31,683 bases of DNA from a virus: positions 1-31,683 of the IMG/VR virus record IMGVR_UViG_3300021440_000089; one strand, given 5' to 3'. A model generated the notes under the pieces. That model saw only the letters and a list, made by a program, of their open reading frames with translations, ran no database searches and was not told the DNA's origin. The translations under genes were made by a program, and so were the position numbers. Below are positions 24,292-31,083 of this stretch, in pieces (position 1 is the stretch's first letter; each line of letters begins with the position of its first letter).

Positions 24292-24656
24292 TTTTCATCA
24301 ACCCTTTCTAGCAGATCAAGGTTTTCATAAATGTTGCCAATAACGTGAAAATCATCTGGATAATCACACAACCAGAAAAACTCATCACCAGACTTCATTT
24401 TCCACGCGAAGAAATCCATTACAATCTCGCCTTTAAGCATCTTTGAATCAAGAAATACAATATCACCTTCATAAATTTCTGTGCCGAAACAATCTTTCGT
24501 TCCAGTAAATTGCATAACCTTCCACATTGACTCTATTGTGTGAAGCTCGTAAAGAACACATCCGTCAAAAGTCAAATTCAAATATAGCTTGCTCATTTTC
24601 TTTGCATCACACATCCCAAATTTTTCGTGCCATGCTCTAAATTTAATTTCTCGCAT
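24288..24656 (-). CDS. YopX family protein
   Basis: A 122-residue protein with the YopX-family frame: MREIKFRAW at the start, MQFTGTKDCFGTEIYEGDIVF in the middle, and DFHVIGNIYENLDLLE at the end. YopX proteins are common in phages of many bacteria; their molecular role is not known. Good ribosome site (CGGAG) 8 bases before ATG. Followed by the HTH gene through an ATGA overlap. Confidence 0.88.
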   Translation of the reverse strand: MREIKFRAWHEKFGMCDAKKMSKLYLNLTFDGCVLYELHTIESMWKVMQFTGTKDCFGTEIYEGDIVFLDSKMLKGEIVMDFFAWKMKSGDEFFWLCDYPDDFHVIGNIYENLDLLERVDEK

Positions 24657-24674
24657 CTTAAATCTCCGCTACTT

Positions 24675-25175
24675 TCAATCTTGATCTCTGCGTCTTAAAC
24701 TAATTTTTGGCACTGCCCAAAAGCCTTTATCGGTACACCATGAGTGCACATCAAAATAGGTTGCGTACCCAACAATCAACTTTAATTTCCAAAACGGATA
24801 TTCGTAGTAGAAAATTCCGTCCGCTTTTTTCTGTTCTTCGCTCATGGATTTTATGTAGCCGCTGCAAGGTTTTCCAAACATCCAATTGAAACCGAAGAAA
24901 ACATTTCTAAAACTAAGCCAGCGCCATGCACAATAAAACCAGCCGTAGTCGTCGTACCATTTTTTCACCGCCGGTTCGCCTATCAAATCACCAGGCAAAA
25001 GCTGGTCTGGTGTATCGAACCAAGCAAGCCAATAGGGGAGGCGGTCAAAATTTCCGCATGGATTTGCAATCATTAGCCGAAGCAATCCAATAGCAACAAA
25101 AAACCATGCGAAGAAAAATGCAGATAAATTTATCAGCGCAAGCAAAATCACTTTTAGTAAAAAAATTGGTTTCAT
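24675..25175 (-). CDS. Membrane-anchored hypothetical protein
   Basis: A 166-residue protein with a long N-terminal hydrophobic stretch (about 5-35, perhaps a single anchor or hairpin) and a soluble part very rich in aromatic residues (WYDDYGWFYCAWRWLSFRN, FGFNWMFGKPCSGY). Similar Trp/Tyr-rich proteins occur in other temperate phages; no function is known to me. AGGA lies 5-6 bases before ATG. Could act at the envelope during lysogeny, but that is speculation. Confidence 0.6.
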   Translation of the reverse strand: MKPIFLLKVILLALINLSAFFFAWFFVAIGLLRLMIANPCGNFDRLPYWLAWFDTPDQLLPGDLIGEPAVKKWYDDYGWFYCAWRWLSFRNVFFGFNWMFGKPCSGYIKSMSEEQKKADGIFYYEYPFWKLKLIVGYATYFDVHSWCTDKGFWAVPKISLRRRDQD

Positions 25176-25183
25176 TGTGTCCT

Positions 25184-25324
25184 CTATATTTTCGAATAAA
25201 ACTCAAAGAAATCTTTCGTTAAAAAGTAAGCTAATCCGAGAAGCACAAACGCTACGATCAATAACGCAATTAAAAATGGAGCGACCCAATCAAAGAAAAA
25301 TCTTCTAAAGCTGAACTTAGTCAT
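25184..25324 (-). CDS. 46-residue single-pass membrane protein
   Basis: Opens MTKFSFRRFFFDWVAP, followed by a hydrophobic helix (FLIALLIVAFVLLGLAYFL) and a short polar tail. The basic N-terminus suggests an N-in orientation. Its ATG shares one base with the previous stop (TAATG), and AGGGG lies upstream. Small phage membrane proteins like this are often lysogeny or exclusion factors, but nothing here identifies the role. Confidence 0.55.
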   Translation of the reverse strand: MTKFSFRRFFFDWVAPFLIALLIVAFVLLGLAYFLTKDFFEFYSKI

Positions 25325-25458
25325 TAGATTCGCCCCTGAAAGGTTTTCGTGAGGCCTTTGTTGACCGCCTTTCCGCGCAATAAAATTGCGTTTGCAAGTT
25401 TCGTTCGATCGACATAACTATGACTGGCTTGCCGCATCAACCCGAAGTAACTATTCAT
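25324..25458 (-). CDS. 44-residue basic protein
   Basis: Starts at an ATG overlapping the HNH stop (ATGA) and ends in TAATG with the next gene, so both junctions are coupled. Sequence runs MNSYFGLMRQASHSYVDRTK to KAVNKGLTKTFQGRI, basic and without a membrane helix. Not recognised. The tight double coupling is the main evidence that it is translated. Confidence 0.5.
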   Translation of the reverse strand: MNSYFGLMRQASHSYVDRTKLANAILLRGKAVNKGLTKTFQGRI

Positions 25459-25943
25459 ATATGCGTCCATGTTTTTCTTGAAATAATTGCAATTATGCTT
25501 TGATGAGTTACTCCAAACCCTCTCGCAAGTGATCTTGCTCCATCAATCCTTGATCGACTTTTGAACCTTTTCCGTATTTCAATTACCTGTTCGGCGGTAA
25601 GCTTGCTTTTTTCGTTATTTTCTCCGCGCGCATGATTGGCTCTATTTTTTGCGTGCATATCCAATATGTTTTCTTTTTGGGTGCCAGCCGATAAATGATT
25701 TACATTTATACAAGATGGGTTATCGCATTTATGCATAATTACTAGCCCAAAAGGGATGCTTCCATGCATCAATTCGTAATTCACTCTGTGCGCTTTTTTC
25801 CACTTTCCATCCAATCGAATTTGTCCATAGCCGTGCACATCCTTGTAGCCAGTCCAAACAATACATTCTCCAAATGGCTGAGATTTCAGTCTAATTTTTT
25901 CTGCTAGGGTGCGTCTAAATCCAGCCATTTTCAGCAACCTCAA
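25455..25943 (-). CDS. HNH endonuclease (homing type)
   Basis: A 162-residue HNH_3-type nuclease. GYGQIRLDGKWKKAHRVNYELMHG precedes the beta-beta-alpha-metal core VIMHKCDNPSCINVNHL (H71, C73, N75, C78, H83) and GTQKENILDM. The C-terminus (LTAEQVIEIRKRF, then SLARGFGVTHQSIIAII) is a helix-turn-helix DNA-recognition tail. Such free-standing enzymes cut phage DNA at a preferred site and spread by repair. Its start overlaps the antirepressor stop (ATGA), so it sits inside a coupled operon without breaking a neighbour. Confidence 0.88.
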   Translation of the reverse strand: MRLLKMAGFRRTLAEKIRLKSQPFGECIVWTGYKDVHGYGQIRLDGKWKKAHRVNYELMHGSIPFGLVIMHKCDNPSCINVNHLSAGTQKENILDMHAKNRANHARGENNEKSKLTAEQVIEIRKRFKSRSRIDGARSLARGFGVTHQSIIAIISRKTWTHI

Positions 25944-26986
25944 TTCATTAATTTTTTCTGTGAACCGCCAAGCAGCGCGTCACTAACTTTTGCGTGATAT
26001 TCAGTTGTGAGCGTCATAACCATGTACGAGTTTCTTTCTATGTATTTCAGCTTTGTATAAAACGTGTGCGCGAGAGCGGAGCCAAGGTCTCCGTCTTTTA
26101 CAATCGCTAACGCCTTTTTTTCATTCAAAGTTCGAGGGTTGCCGCTCTCGCAGTTGAAGGCGACTTTTTTCTCAAGATGTTCTTTGCAAAGCTCGTAAGC
26201 TTCATAAGCGAGAGAAAATGCTTTTTGCTCTATGGCTTTTTTAATGCGGTCAGTGAACGCAACAGTTGGATTGCTAAGATTGTTAAGTAGCAAGTCGCGA
26301 ACATCAATCGGAGGAGTTTCAGTTTTTAATTCGTAGCTTCCGGTTTTTCGGATAGCAGGCAGCACCTCAGAAAAAACCCAATTCTGAAATTCTTTTGCTT
26401 CTGGCTTATTGCTACGGAAAATAATGCGGTAAAGGTTTGGCTCGTTGATGAAAGTTGCTTCTTGGTTGCCGCCATCGGTAGGGATTACATTTCTTGTAAC
26501 CCCTTTTTCGTCAAGCTGAAATCGTTCAGGAGATGCGACTTTTACACTCAAAACATCGCAAACGTCGCGCAAGCAAAACCAAGGCTCGCTAATAGTTAGC
26601 TGAACGCGGACATTGTGAGAGTCTTTGAATTTAAAAACAGATGGGGAAACTGAGGGTGTAGCTAGGGCGTGATTGTACATAGCATTGTCTCTTGTTAAGG
26701 TGGAGTTATCCGCCTCACTGAGACCAATCAGGGAGGGCGGAACTGTGCGGATTGGTCTACCAGTAACAAGAAACTGGCGCTGCTTGCGCAGCTCCACACA
26801 GCCCACCCATAGGTTTGCCATGCTTTTTTGGACACAAAAAAACCGCGAATTCGCGGTGTGCCCGCTTGTTACATTCGAGAGACCAATCTCGACAGCTGGA
26901 TTTACAGCTGCAAGATTAGCGTAGCTCTGCGATTGATTCATGTCAACAACCTTTTGAAATTGCCTGTTAGCTCCGTGCATTGCCAT
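25940..26986 (-). CDS. BRO-N antirepressor with in-frame regulatory leader
   Basis: The frame is 348 codons from ATG 26986, which has AAGGAG 8 bases upstream. The recognisable protein begins near ATG 26680 (246 residues). It has a BRO-N domain with VFKFKDSHNVRVQLTISEPWFCLRDVCDVL, DEKGVTRN, then EFQNWVFSEVLPAIRKTGSY at about 98-116, and a helical C-terminal domain. BRO-N/Ant proteins inactivate phage repressors and so favour lytic growth. The first ~100 codons read in frame through an intrinsic terminator and a C4-type RNA, so they may act mainly as a translated leader. C4 pairing would cover the ribosome site of 26680. Confidence 0.82.
   Translation of the reverse strand: MAMHGANRQFQKVVDMNQSQSYANLAAVNPAVEIGLSNVTSGHTANSRFFCVQKSMANLWVGCVELRKQRQFLVTGRPIRTVPPSLIGLSEADNSTLTRDNAMYNHALATPSVSPSVFKFKDSHNVRVQLTISEPWFCLRDVCDVLSVKVASPERFQLDEKGVTRNVIPTDGGNQEATFINEPNLYRIIFRSNKPEAKEFQNWVFSEVLPAIRKTGSYELKTETPPIDVRDLLLNNLSNPTVAFTDRIKKAIEQKAFSLAYEAYELCKEHLEKKVAFNCESGNPRTLNEKKALAIVKDGDLGSALAHTFYTKLKYIERNSYMVMTLTTEYHAKVSDALLGGSQKKLMN
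26691..26729 (-). promoter_or_regulatory. C4 target sites (a2/b2) over the antirepressor ribosome site
   Basis: On the minus strand, GATTGGTCTC (26729-26720) and TTAACAAG (26698-26691) are complementary to the a' and b' segments of the RNA at 26735-26808. The second overlaps AAGAG, the likely ribosome site for ATG 26680. Confidence 0.65.
26735..26808 (-). ncRNA. C4-type antisense RNA
   Basis: The minus-strand RNA folds into three stems. The outer stem is 26808-26803 with 26740-26735, continued by CUGUGUGG (26801-26794) with CCGCACAG (26750-26743). Hairpin 1 is GCUGC-GCAA-GCAGC (26792-26779). Hairpin 2 is CCAGU/ACUGG (26777-26760) with loop UUCUUGUU. The loop (b') and the following GUAGACCAAUC (a') are complementary to b/a sites both upstream (26888-26865) and downstream (26729-26691). 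The same arrangement of C4 RNA, with a1/b1 and a2/b2 sites, is known in phages P1 and P7, where C4 blocks antirepressor synthesis. Confidence 0.75.
26836..26857 (-). terminator. Intrinsic terminator inside the antirepressor leader
   Basis: The minus strand reads ACCGCG-AATT-CGCGGT followed by a T run, a 6-bp GC-rich stem. It lies within the open frame, upstream of the C4 element. Confidence 0.75.
26865..26888 (-). promoter_or_regulatory. Upstream C4 target sites (a1/b1)
   Basis: GATTGGTCTC (26888-26879) and GTAACAAG (26872-26865) on the minus strand repeat the downstream targets and are complementary to the C4 segments at 26750-26770. They precede the leader terminator. Confidence 0.55.
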
Positions 26987-27019
26987 ACGATCAACTCCTT
27001 TTAAAAGAAAATAAAAAAA

Positions 27020-27625
27020 TTAAGAAATTAACAATCTGCGGACTGGACGCACGGGACGCTCGTCGCCCTTGACGAGGCTGGCGTACTGATAGCCATCGGA
27101 AAAGTCCTGAACGTGGGCGTCGAGGGCGCTGGACTGCGTGCTCGTCCAATACCAAGCGGCTTCAAACGCTTCTGCACCGCCTTCCTTAAAAGCTTCAACG
27201 GTTGTTTGCAATGGGAACTCATCGGTGTACAAATGGCCGGCAGGAATACTTGAAGGGTTGTCGCCGTCACGATACGAACAATAATTTTCTTGTTCGGTTG
27301 GTTTTAGGTTTCGATATTGCAGCTCAACAACATCGCGACTTGGAATTGACCAGCCGCCATCAAGCGCCAAAACTTTTTGAGCAGTTTCACTTCCAGCTTC
27401 AGCCATTGCCGCAGTGTTTGCGACACAATCATTGGTGCTATTTGCGCCTTCGATTTTCTCGCCGTATTTGCCCCAAGTGCCAGTTACTTCCAAAGCTTTT
27501 GGTGCTGTGATAATTGCGAATTTTTGGCCGCCGGTTTGAATAATTCCGGTGAAAAATCCACCCTCAAATGCTTCGCCGATTTGTGGCAGTTCGGTTTCTG
27601 GTACTGCTTTTTTAACTTCTGTCAT
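27020..27625 (-). CDS. DUF1566 (Lcl-domain) protein 1, putative DGR target
   Basis: A 201-residue protein; ATG 27625 has GGAG 6 bases upstream and overlaps the preceding gene. DUF1566/Lcl features: GGWSIPSRDVVEL (about 90-103) and the C-terminal WYWTSTQSSA, VQDFSDG, RPVRPVR frame, a C-type-lectin-like ligand-binding fold. The last 40 residues are encoded by a block nearly identical to the second DUF1566 gene, except at codons of NNC/NNT form. Lcl domains are known DGR-diversified domains. No signal peptide or anchor is seen, so the protein is probably cytoplasmic or carried by the virion. Ligand unknown. Confidence 0.82.
   Translation of the reverse strand: MTEVKKAVPETELPQIGEAFEGGFFTGIIQTGGQKFAIITAPKALEVTGTWGKYGEKIEGANSTNDCVANTAAMAEAGSETAQKVLALDGGWSIPSRDVVELQYRNLKPTEQENYCSYRDGDNPSSIPAGHLYTDEFPLQTTVEAFKEGGAEAFEAAWYWTSTQSSALDAHVQDFSDGYQYASLVKGDERPVRPVRRLLIS
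27036..27156 (-). repeat. Variable repeat 1 (121 bp), DGR-like
   Basis: Minus-strand block from TTGGTATTGG to CAGTCCGCAG, shared with 31097-31214. The flanks are identical; 16 substitutions, all at first or second codon positions, and one extra codon occur in the middle. Variable codons here include CTC, GAC, CAC, TAT, TAC, GCC, AGC, CTC, GGC and GAC, as expected from mutated AAC/AAT template codons. The GC-rich 3' end (CGTCCCGTGCGTCCAGTC) resembles an initiation-of-mutagenic-homing region. Confidence 0.75.
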
Positions 27626-27919
27626 GTTGCGCTCCACTTTGTTGGTTTAAAAATCTCTGAAACATTCCAAGCCTTGAATTCAATAACTGCGCTCTTTTTT
27701 CAAGAACTTTTAACGATCCCTTTGTGCTGCCAGATAACAATCTCGTTTTTGAAACAAGATCTTTGTAATCAATCGCAGCAAGGTAATCGCCGTTAATAAC
27801 TGACTGGGGGGGCGACCCTTGCAAAATCCCATTACGCTCAAATGAAGCTGTTTAATTTGCTCTGCAATTACAGCTTTTTCTTGCGCTAACTCAGCTCTGG
27901 TTTTCTTTGCTTTGCCCAT
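27612..27919 (-). CDS. Small helical protein, split by a C7 tract (frameshift)
   Basis: The first frame (MGKAKKTRAELAQEKAVIAE to GFCKGRPP) runs from 27919 and continues as low-quality sequence to 27710. A second frame (QSVINGDYLAAIDYKDLVSK to NQQSGAQHDRS) runs to 27612 and overlaps the next ATG by 14 bases. They meet at CCCCCCC (27812-27806), placed as C-CCC-CCC relative to the first frame, the X-XXY-YYZ pattern for -1 slippage. One extra C would also join them into a protein of about 102 residues. Programmed frameshift, phase variation, mutation and sequencing error are all possible. Family unknown. Confidence 0.55.
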
Positions 27920-27934
27920 GATTCACCGCCAAGA

Positions 27935-29596
27935 TTAAGCCGCTTTCGCGGGCAATTTATTTGCCATCTTTAAGCATTCAAGCGCGACCTTAAAATCAGT
28001 TCCGTTGCGCAAACATTCTGCATAAGCGGTCTCAACTTTTTTCAAACAAGCATTGAATCCGGCGTGAAAATCGCTCATATCTACGAAGGCTTCTTGTTCA
28101 GAATCCTCCACAAAAACTTTTTGGAATGATTCTTCAAAGCTTGGAGCTTGAGCGGCAAATTGTTCGTAATCGGCGGGAACAGAAGCTAGTGCCGTTACTG
28201 GCTGCGAAACTTCCGTTTGCGTTTTTGCTTCCGCTTCCTTGCGCTCTTTTTCTAATTGCTCGTCCGCAAGTTTTTTTGCTTCACTTTGAATGCGTTCCTG
28301 CTCTGATTTTTGGTGGTCAGCAACGCGCTTTTCAGCAATTGCGCGAACGTAATCAGTTTCCTTTTCGCAAAGCTGTTGCAGGTCAGCAAAAAGAAAATCC
28401 ATTTTCGGCGCGATCATTCGCACTTGTTCGCGATTCATTTCGATGTCGCTAGCAAGTTTATTGGATTCAATTTTGGCGTTAGCAATCATGGAGCTGACAG
28501 CGCTGCGCATATTGTCGAACGAGCTTTTGCCTTTAATTGCAGCGGCAAAGTCTGCGGAAAATGCAGGCACATGAAGCGGAGAAAGTTTTGCGTTAAGTGC
28601 CGCAACATGCTCAGAAACAATCCTTTTTGCTTCAGCAATTATTTCGGCCTTAATCTCTTCGTTGCGGGTTTTGATCTGCTTGTCTTCCGCGAGACGAGCC
28701 TTTGCAATAAAGCCTTTAATTTCGGTTAAGTCTTTTGCAAAAGCATCAACATCACCCATTTCGCCCATCACGCGAGAAATTAAATTCTCGCAATTTTCCT
28801 CGGCGGTTTTGTAGGCTTTAATTCGCGCTTTAGCATCCTCGAAATCTTGATCGGTTTTTAATTGTTCTTTTGAGCGCTCGACCAATTTCAGTGCAGCCTC
28901 TTTAAAAAACGAAAGGTTGCTTGTAAGGCTTACGCCGTTGCTGAAATCAATTTTGTAATTGATTGCTGGCAATGTATCGACTGGTGCGGCGATTGCTTTT
29001 GGCGCATCGGCTTCTGGCACAGCATAATCTGCCAAATCAATTGCAAATTGTTTCCAGCCTGCGATCAGCTTTTCACGCATTTCGGGCGATCCGAAATAAT
29101 CCAAATACACAAAATTACTCTCTGTGCCATCGCTCACTACAAATGTAATTTTTTCTGCGCCGGAAACTAGAAGCTGTTGCTCAAGCTGCCAAACATAATG
29201 CAAATCTAAATTATGTTCGCGCACGCTCTTTGCCAGACTTTCATTCCAAAGCTTGTGTTCAAATCCAACATTGTCGCCAGCGGTCAGCCCGTCAAAGCTC
29301 GCCAGCAATGGCAGACCTTCAACCTCTGCAAATCCGGTGACTGGGTAAAGGTCTTCACCAATAAGCGCCTCAACAAAAGGGCGAGCTTTCGCTTCGGCTT
29401 CATGACCTTTGTTAAAAATTGCTTGTTTAAAATCGTCAATTTCGGGCGCAATTCCGGTTGCCTTTAATTTCAACAAGGCGTCGCGGCTTTGGTATTTGCT
29501 AGCGCCCATCATCGCGGGCGCTTCGCTTGCGGTGAAACATTTTGCGCGTTGTTCGTGCCACTCTTTTGAGCCTTGAATCAAATTTAAAATTTTCAT
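27935..29596 (-). CDS. YqaJ-type recombination exonuclease with long C-terminal coiled coil
   Basis: A 553-residue protein. Residues 1-190 are a lambda-Exo/YqaJ nuclease: TASEAPAMMG, E66 in GHEAE, D102 in ASFDG, E113-x-K115 in FEHKLW, and the WQLEQQLLVSG helix (Q137, Q140). It degrades one strand of double-stranded ends so the partner annealase can load. Residues about 215-480 are a helical, coiled-coil region resembling DUF1351, usually a separate phage protein near Bet/RecT, here fused. Start overlaps the bet stop (ATGA), indicating coupled synthesis with the annealase. Confidence 0.88.
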   Translation of the reverse strand: MKILNLIQGSKEWHEQRAKCFTASEAPAMMGASKYQSRDALLKLKATGIAPEIDDFKQAIFNKGHEAEAKARPFVEALIGEDLYPVTGFAEVEGLPLLASFDGLTAGDNVGFEHKLWNESLAKSVREHNLDLHYVWQLEQQLLVSGAEKITFVVSDGTESNFVYLDYFGSPEMREKLIAGWKQFAIDLADYAVPEADAPKAIAAPVDTLPAINYKIDFSNGVSLTSNLSFFKEAALKLVERSKEQLKTDQDFEDAKARIKAYKTAEENCENLISRVMGEMGDVDAFAKDLTEIKGFIAKARLAEDKQIKTRNEEIKAEIIAEAKRIVSEHVAALNAKLSPLHVPAFSADFAAAIKGKSSFDNMRSAVSSMIANAKIESNKLASDIEMNREQVRMIAPKMDFLFADLQQLCEKETDYVRAIAEKRVADHQKSEQERIQSEAKKLADEQLEKERKEAEAKTQTEVSQPVTALASVPADYEQFAAQAPSFEESFQKVFVEDSEQEAFVDMSDFHAGFNACLKKVETAYAECLRNGTDFKVALECLKMANKLPAKAA

Positions 29597-30393
29597 TGCG
29601 CCACCTCTACAGCTTCGCCTTCGATTGGCGCTGCGATTGATTTGATTGTTTTAATTTGCTCTTCGGTTAGCTGCGCCTTACTGCCGACCATTGCAATAAT
29701 TGCGTCGGAAGTTTTCTTGCCGCTCTGAATTAACTTTTCCCATGCCGGAAAATTCTTTTCAAAATCAGTCTGAGAATACTCGACAATCGCGGGGCGAATT
29801 GGCTCGACGTTGCTTTGCTTTGGCGTGATGTCCTTTTCGATAATTCTTTCCGCTTCGTCTTCGTCGTAAATCCCCGAAAATCCGAACGCTACGCGAGCAC
29901 ACTGAATTAATGCTTTGTGTCTGTGCAATCTTTTTGGGTGCGTATCCCAAGGAGTTACAAAATTTGCAGCTCTGCAAACCTCGTCAAAATATTCGCGGAT
30001 AATTGTTGGTTTTTCGCGATCCTTTCTAAAAAGAATACATTCGACCCATTCGTGCGCGGTCTTTCCTTTGTGAGAAATAATTTCAGGCGAATAATTAAAT
30101 TCGACACCGTTATATTGTGGGTGCTCATTTATAATTCGACTCCAACCATCAACACCAACAACAGGCACAATCCCGTTTTGCTTATCTGGGTAAGCGTAAA
30201 TTTCTTTTGTCCAAGGATTTAACCCGTATTGCTTTGCGACAATTAAAAGCGCACTCATTTGCGCATCGGTCACTTGCCCTTTAAACGCGGTGGCCTTTAA
30301 TGTTTCCATTAATTCCGTTCCACTAATTCCAAGCTCAAGCTTGGCTGCAAGCGCACCCGCCAAACTTGTAAGTTGTGTTGCTGGCATATTCAT
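29593..30393 (-). CDS. bet: Bet/RecT-type single-strand annealing protein
   Basis: A 266-residue recombinase of the lambda Redbeta family. Diagnostic segments: VTDAQMSALLIVAKQYGLNPWTKEIYAYPDKQNGIVPVVGVDGW (about 41-84), then EWVECILFRKDR, WDTHPKRLHRHKALIQCARVAFGFSGIYDEDEAERI (about 147-182). It anneals complementary strands made by the exonuclease next to it. Both start and stop overlap neighbours by ATGA, within the leftward early operon. Confidence 0.93.
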   Translation of the reverse strand: MNMPATQLTSLAGALAAKLELGISGTELMETLKATAFKGQVTDAQMSALLIVAKQYGLNPWTKEIYAYPDKQNGIVPVVGVDGWSRIINEHPQYNGVEFNYSPEIISHKGKTAHEWVECILFRKDREKPTIIREYFDEVCRAANFVTPWDTHPKRLHRHKALIQCARVAFGFSGIYDEDEAERIIEKDITPKQSNVEPIRPAIVEYSQTDFEKNFPAWEKLIQSGKKTSDAIIAMVGSKAQLTEEQIKTIKSIAAPIEGEAVEVAQ

Positions 30394-30596
30394 ACATCGC
30401 TCCTAAAAATTTCATGAGCCAGACCCTCTGGCACGCGCTTAAATTTTGAAACCATCATGTCGTACAGGCGAATCCTTGCTGACATAATTGTTTCTCCATC
30501 ACAAACAAATCCCATGTGAATTCCTTTCTCGGTTTTCTTAACATCCCTGTAAAAAATGCAGACTCCTTTTTCTGTTTTCGGAATCGAAACTTCCAT
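30390..30596 (-). CDS. Hypothetical 68-residue protein
   Basis: Starts at ATG 30596, two bases after the previous stop (TGAaaATG), with GGGGAG about 10 bases upstream inside that gene; a GTG at 30614 is a less likely start. Compact alpha/beta pattern (MEVSIPKTEKGVCIFYRDV, then FVCDGETIMSARIRLYDMM). Its stop overlaps the bet start by ATGA. No family recognised; an accessory to the recombination genes is possible. Confidence 0.55.
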   Translation of the reverse strand: MEVSIPKTEKGVCIFYRDVKKTEKGIHMGFVCDGETIMSARIRLYDMMVSKFKRVPEGLAHEIFRSDV

Positions 30597-30598
30597 TT

Positions 30599-30721
30599 TC
30601 AAATTGCTCCCCACACAATAAATTCAAGATTTTTCCTTGCTTGAATTCGATCAACTCCAACTGCACAAATGTTTCCAAATCTTGCAATAATTAACCCTGC
30701 GGTGGTTGAGTAAGTGACCAT
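30599..30721 (-). CDS. 40-residue protein in the leftward operon
   Basis: Begins MVTYSTTAGLIIARFGNICA and ends EFIVWGAI. AAAGGATGG precedes its ATG, and it lies 2 bases from each neighbour, so it is likely translated by coupling. Mildly hydrophobic, with no clear membrane helix. Unknown function. Confidence 0.45.
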   Translation of the reverse strand: MVTYSTTAGLIIARFGNICAVGVDRIQARKNLEFIVWGAI

Positions 30722-30723
30722 TT

Positions 30724-31047
30724 TTAATTCCATCCTTTTGCTAAATTAATCAAAGTTTTTGCTGCGTCTTCCATAATTTCTTGCATCAAAAGCAAATCAT
30801 TTGAAGTGATTGCTTCGAGCGCCTTATCGAACCTATCATCATTGATCACGCAATCTCGCAAATCTGCGAAGCTCAATTTTTTACCGTACAGCTCAACATT
30901 AATTTCTTTTCCGTATCGAAGGTCTGAGCTATGCGCAGCTAACTCAATGCGACGATTTTCAGCGCCCGCTCGCCACTCGCGAGCTGCGTGAATGTTTTCC
31001 ATATCAAAATCAATTTCAGCTCTTGAGTTTCTGCAGGGCATATTCAT
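30724..31047 (-). CDS. Hypothetical 107-residue helical protein
   Basis: A charged helical protein (MENIHAAREWRAGAENRRIE, DLRDCVINDDRFDKALEAITSNDLLLMQEIMEDA). GGTGA precedes the ATG by about 6 bases. It lies directly downstream of the second DUF1566 gene, where canonical DGRs often keep avd, but it is acidic and lacks the basic four-helix pattern expected for Avd, so I do not call it that. Unknown function. Confidence 0.55.
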   Translation of the reverse strand: MNMPCRNSRAEIDFDMENIHAAREWRAGAENRRIELAAHSSDLRYGKEINVELYGKKLSFADLRDCVINDDRFDKALEAITSNDLLLMQEIMEDAAKTLINLAKGWN

Positions 31048-31083
31048 GGCGTCACCAAAAATAAAAAGAAAATTAAAAAATAA

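Noticed and set aside
27202-29467. Several plus-strand frames of 60-140 codons opposite the recombination genes
   Set aside because: They are shadows of strongly supported minus-strand genes and show no ribosome sites or family features.
30724-31047. DGR accessory variability determinant (avd)
   Set aside because: Position would fit, but the protein is acidic and does not show the basic helical-bundle pattern expected.
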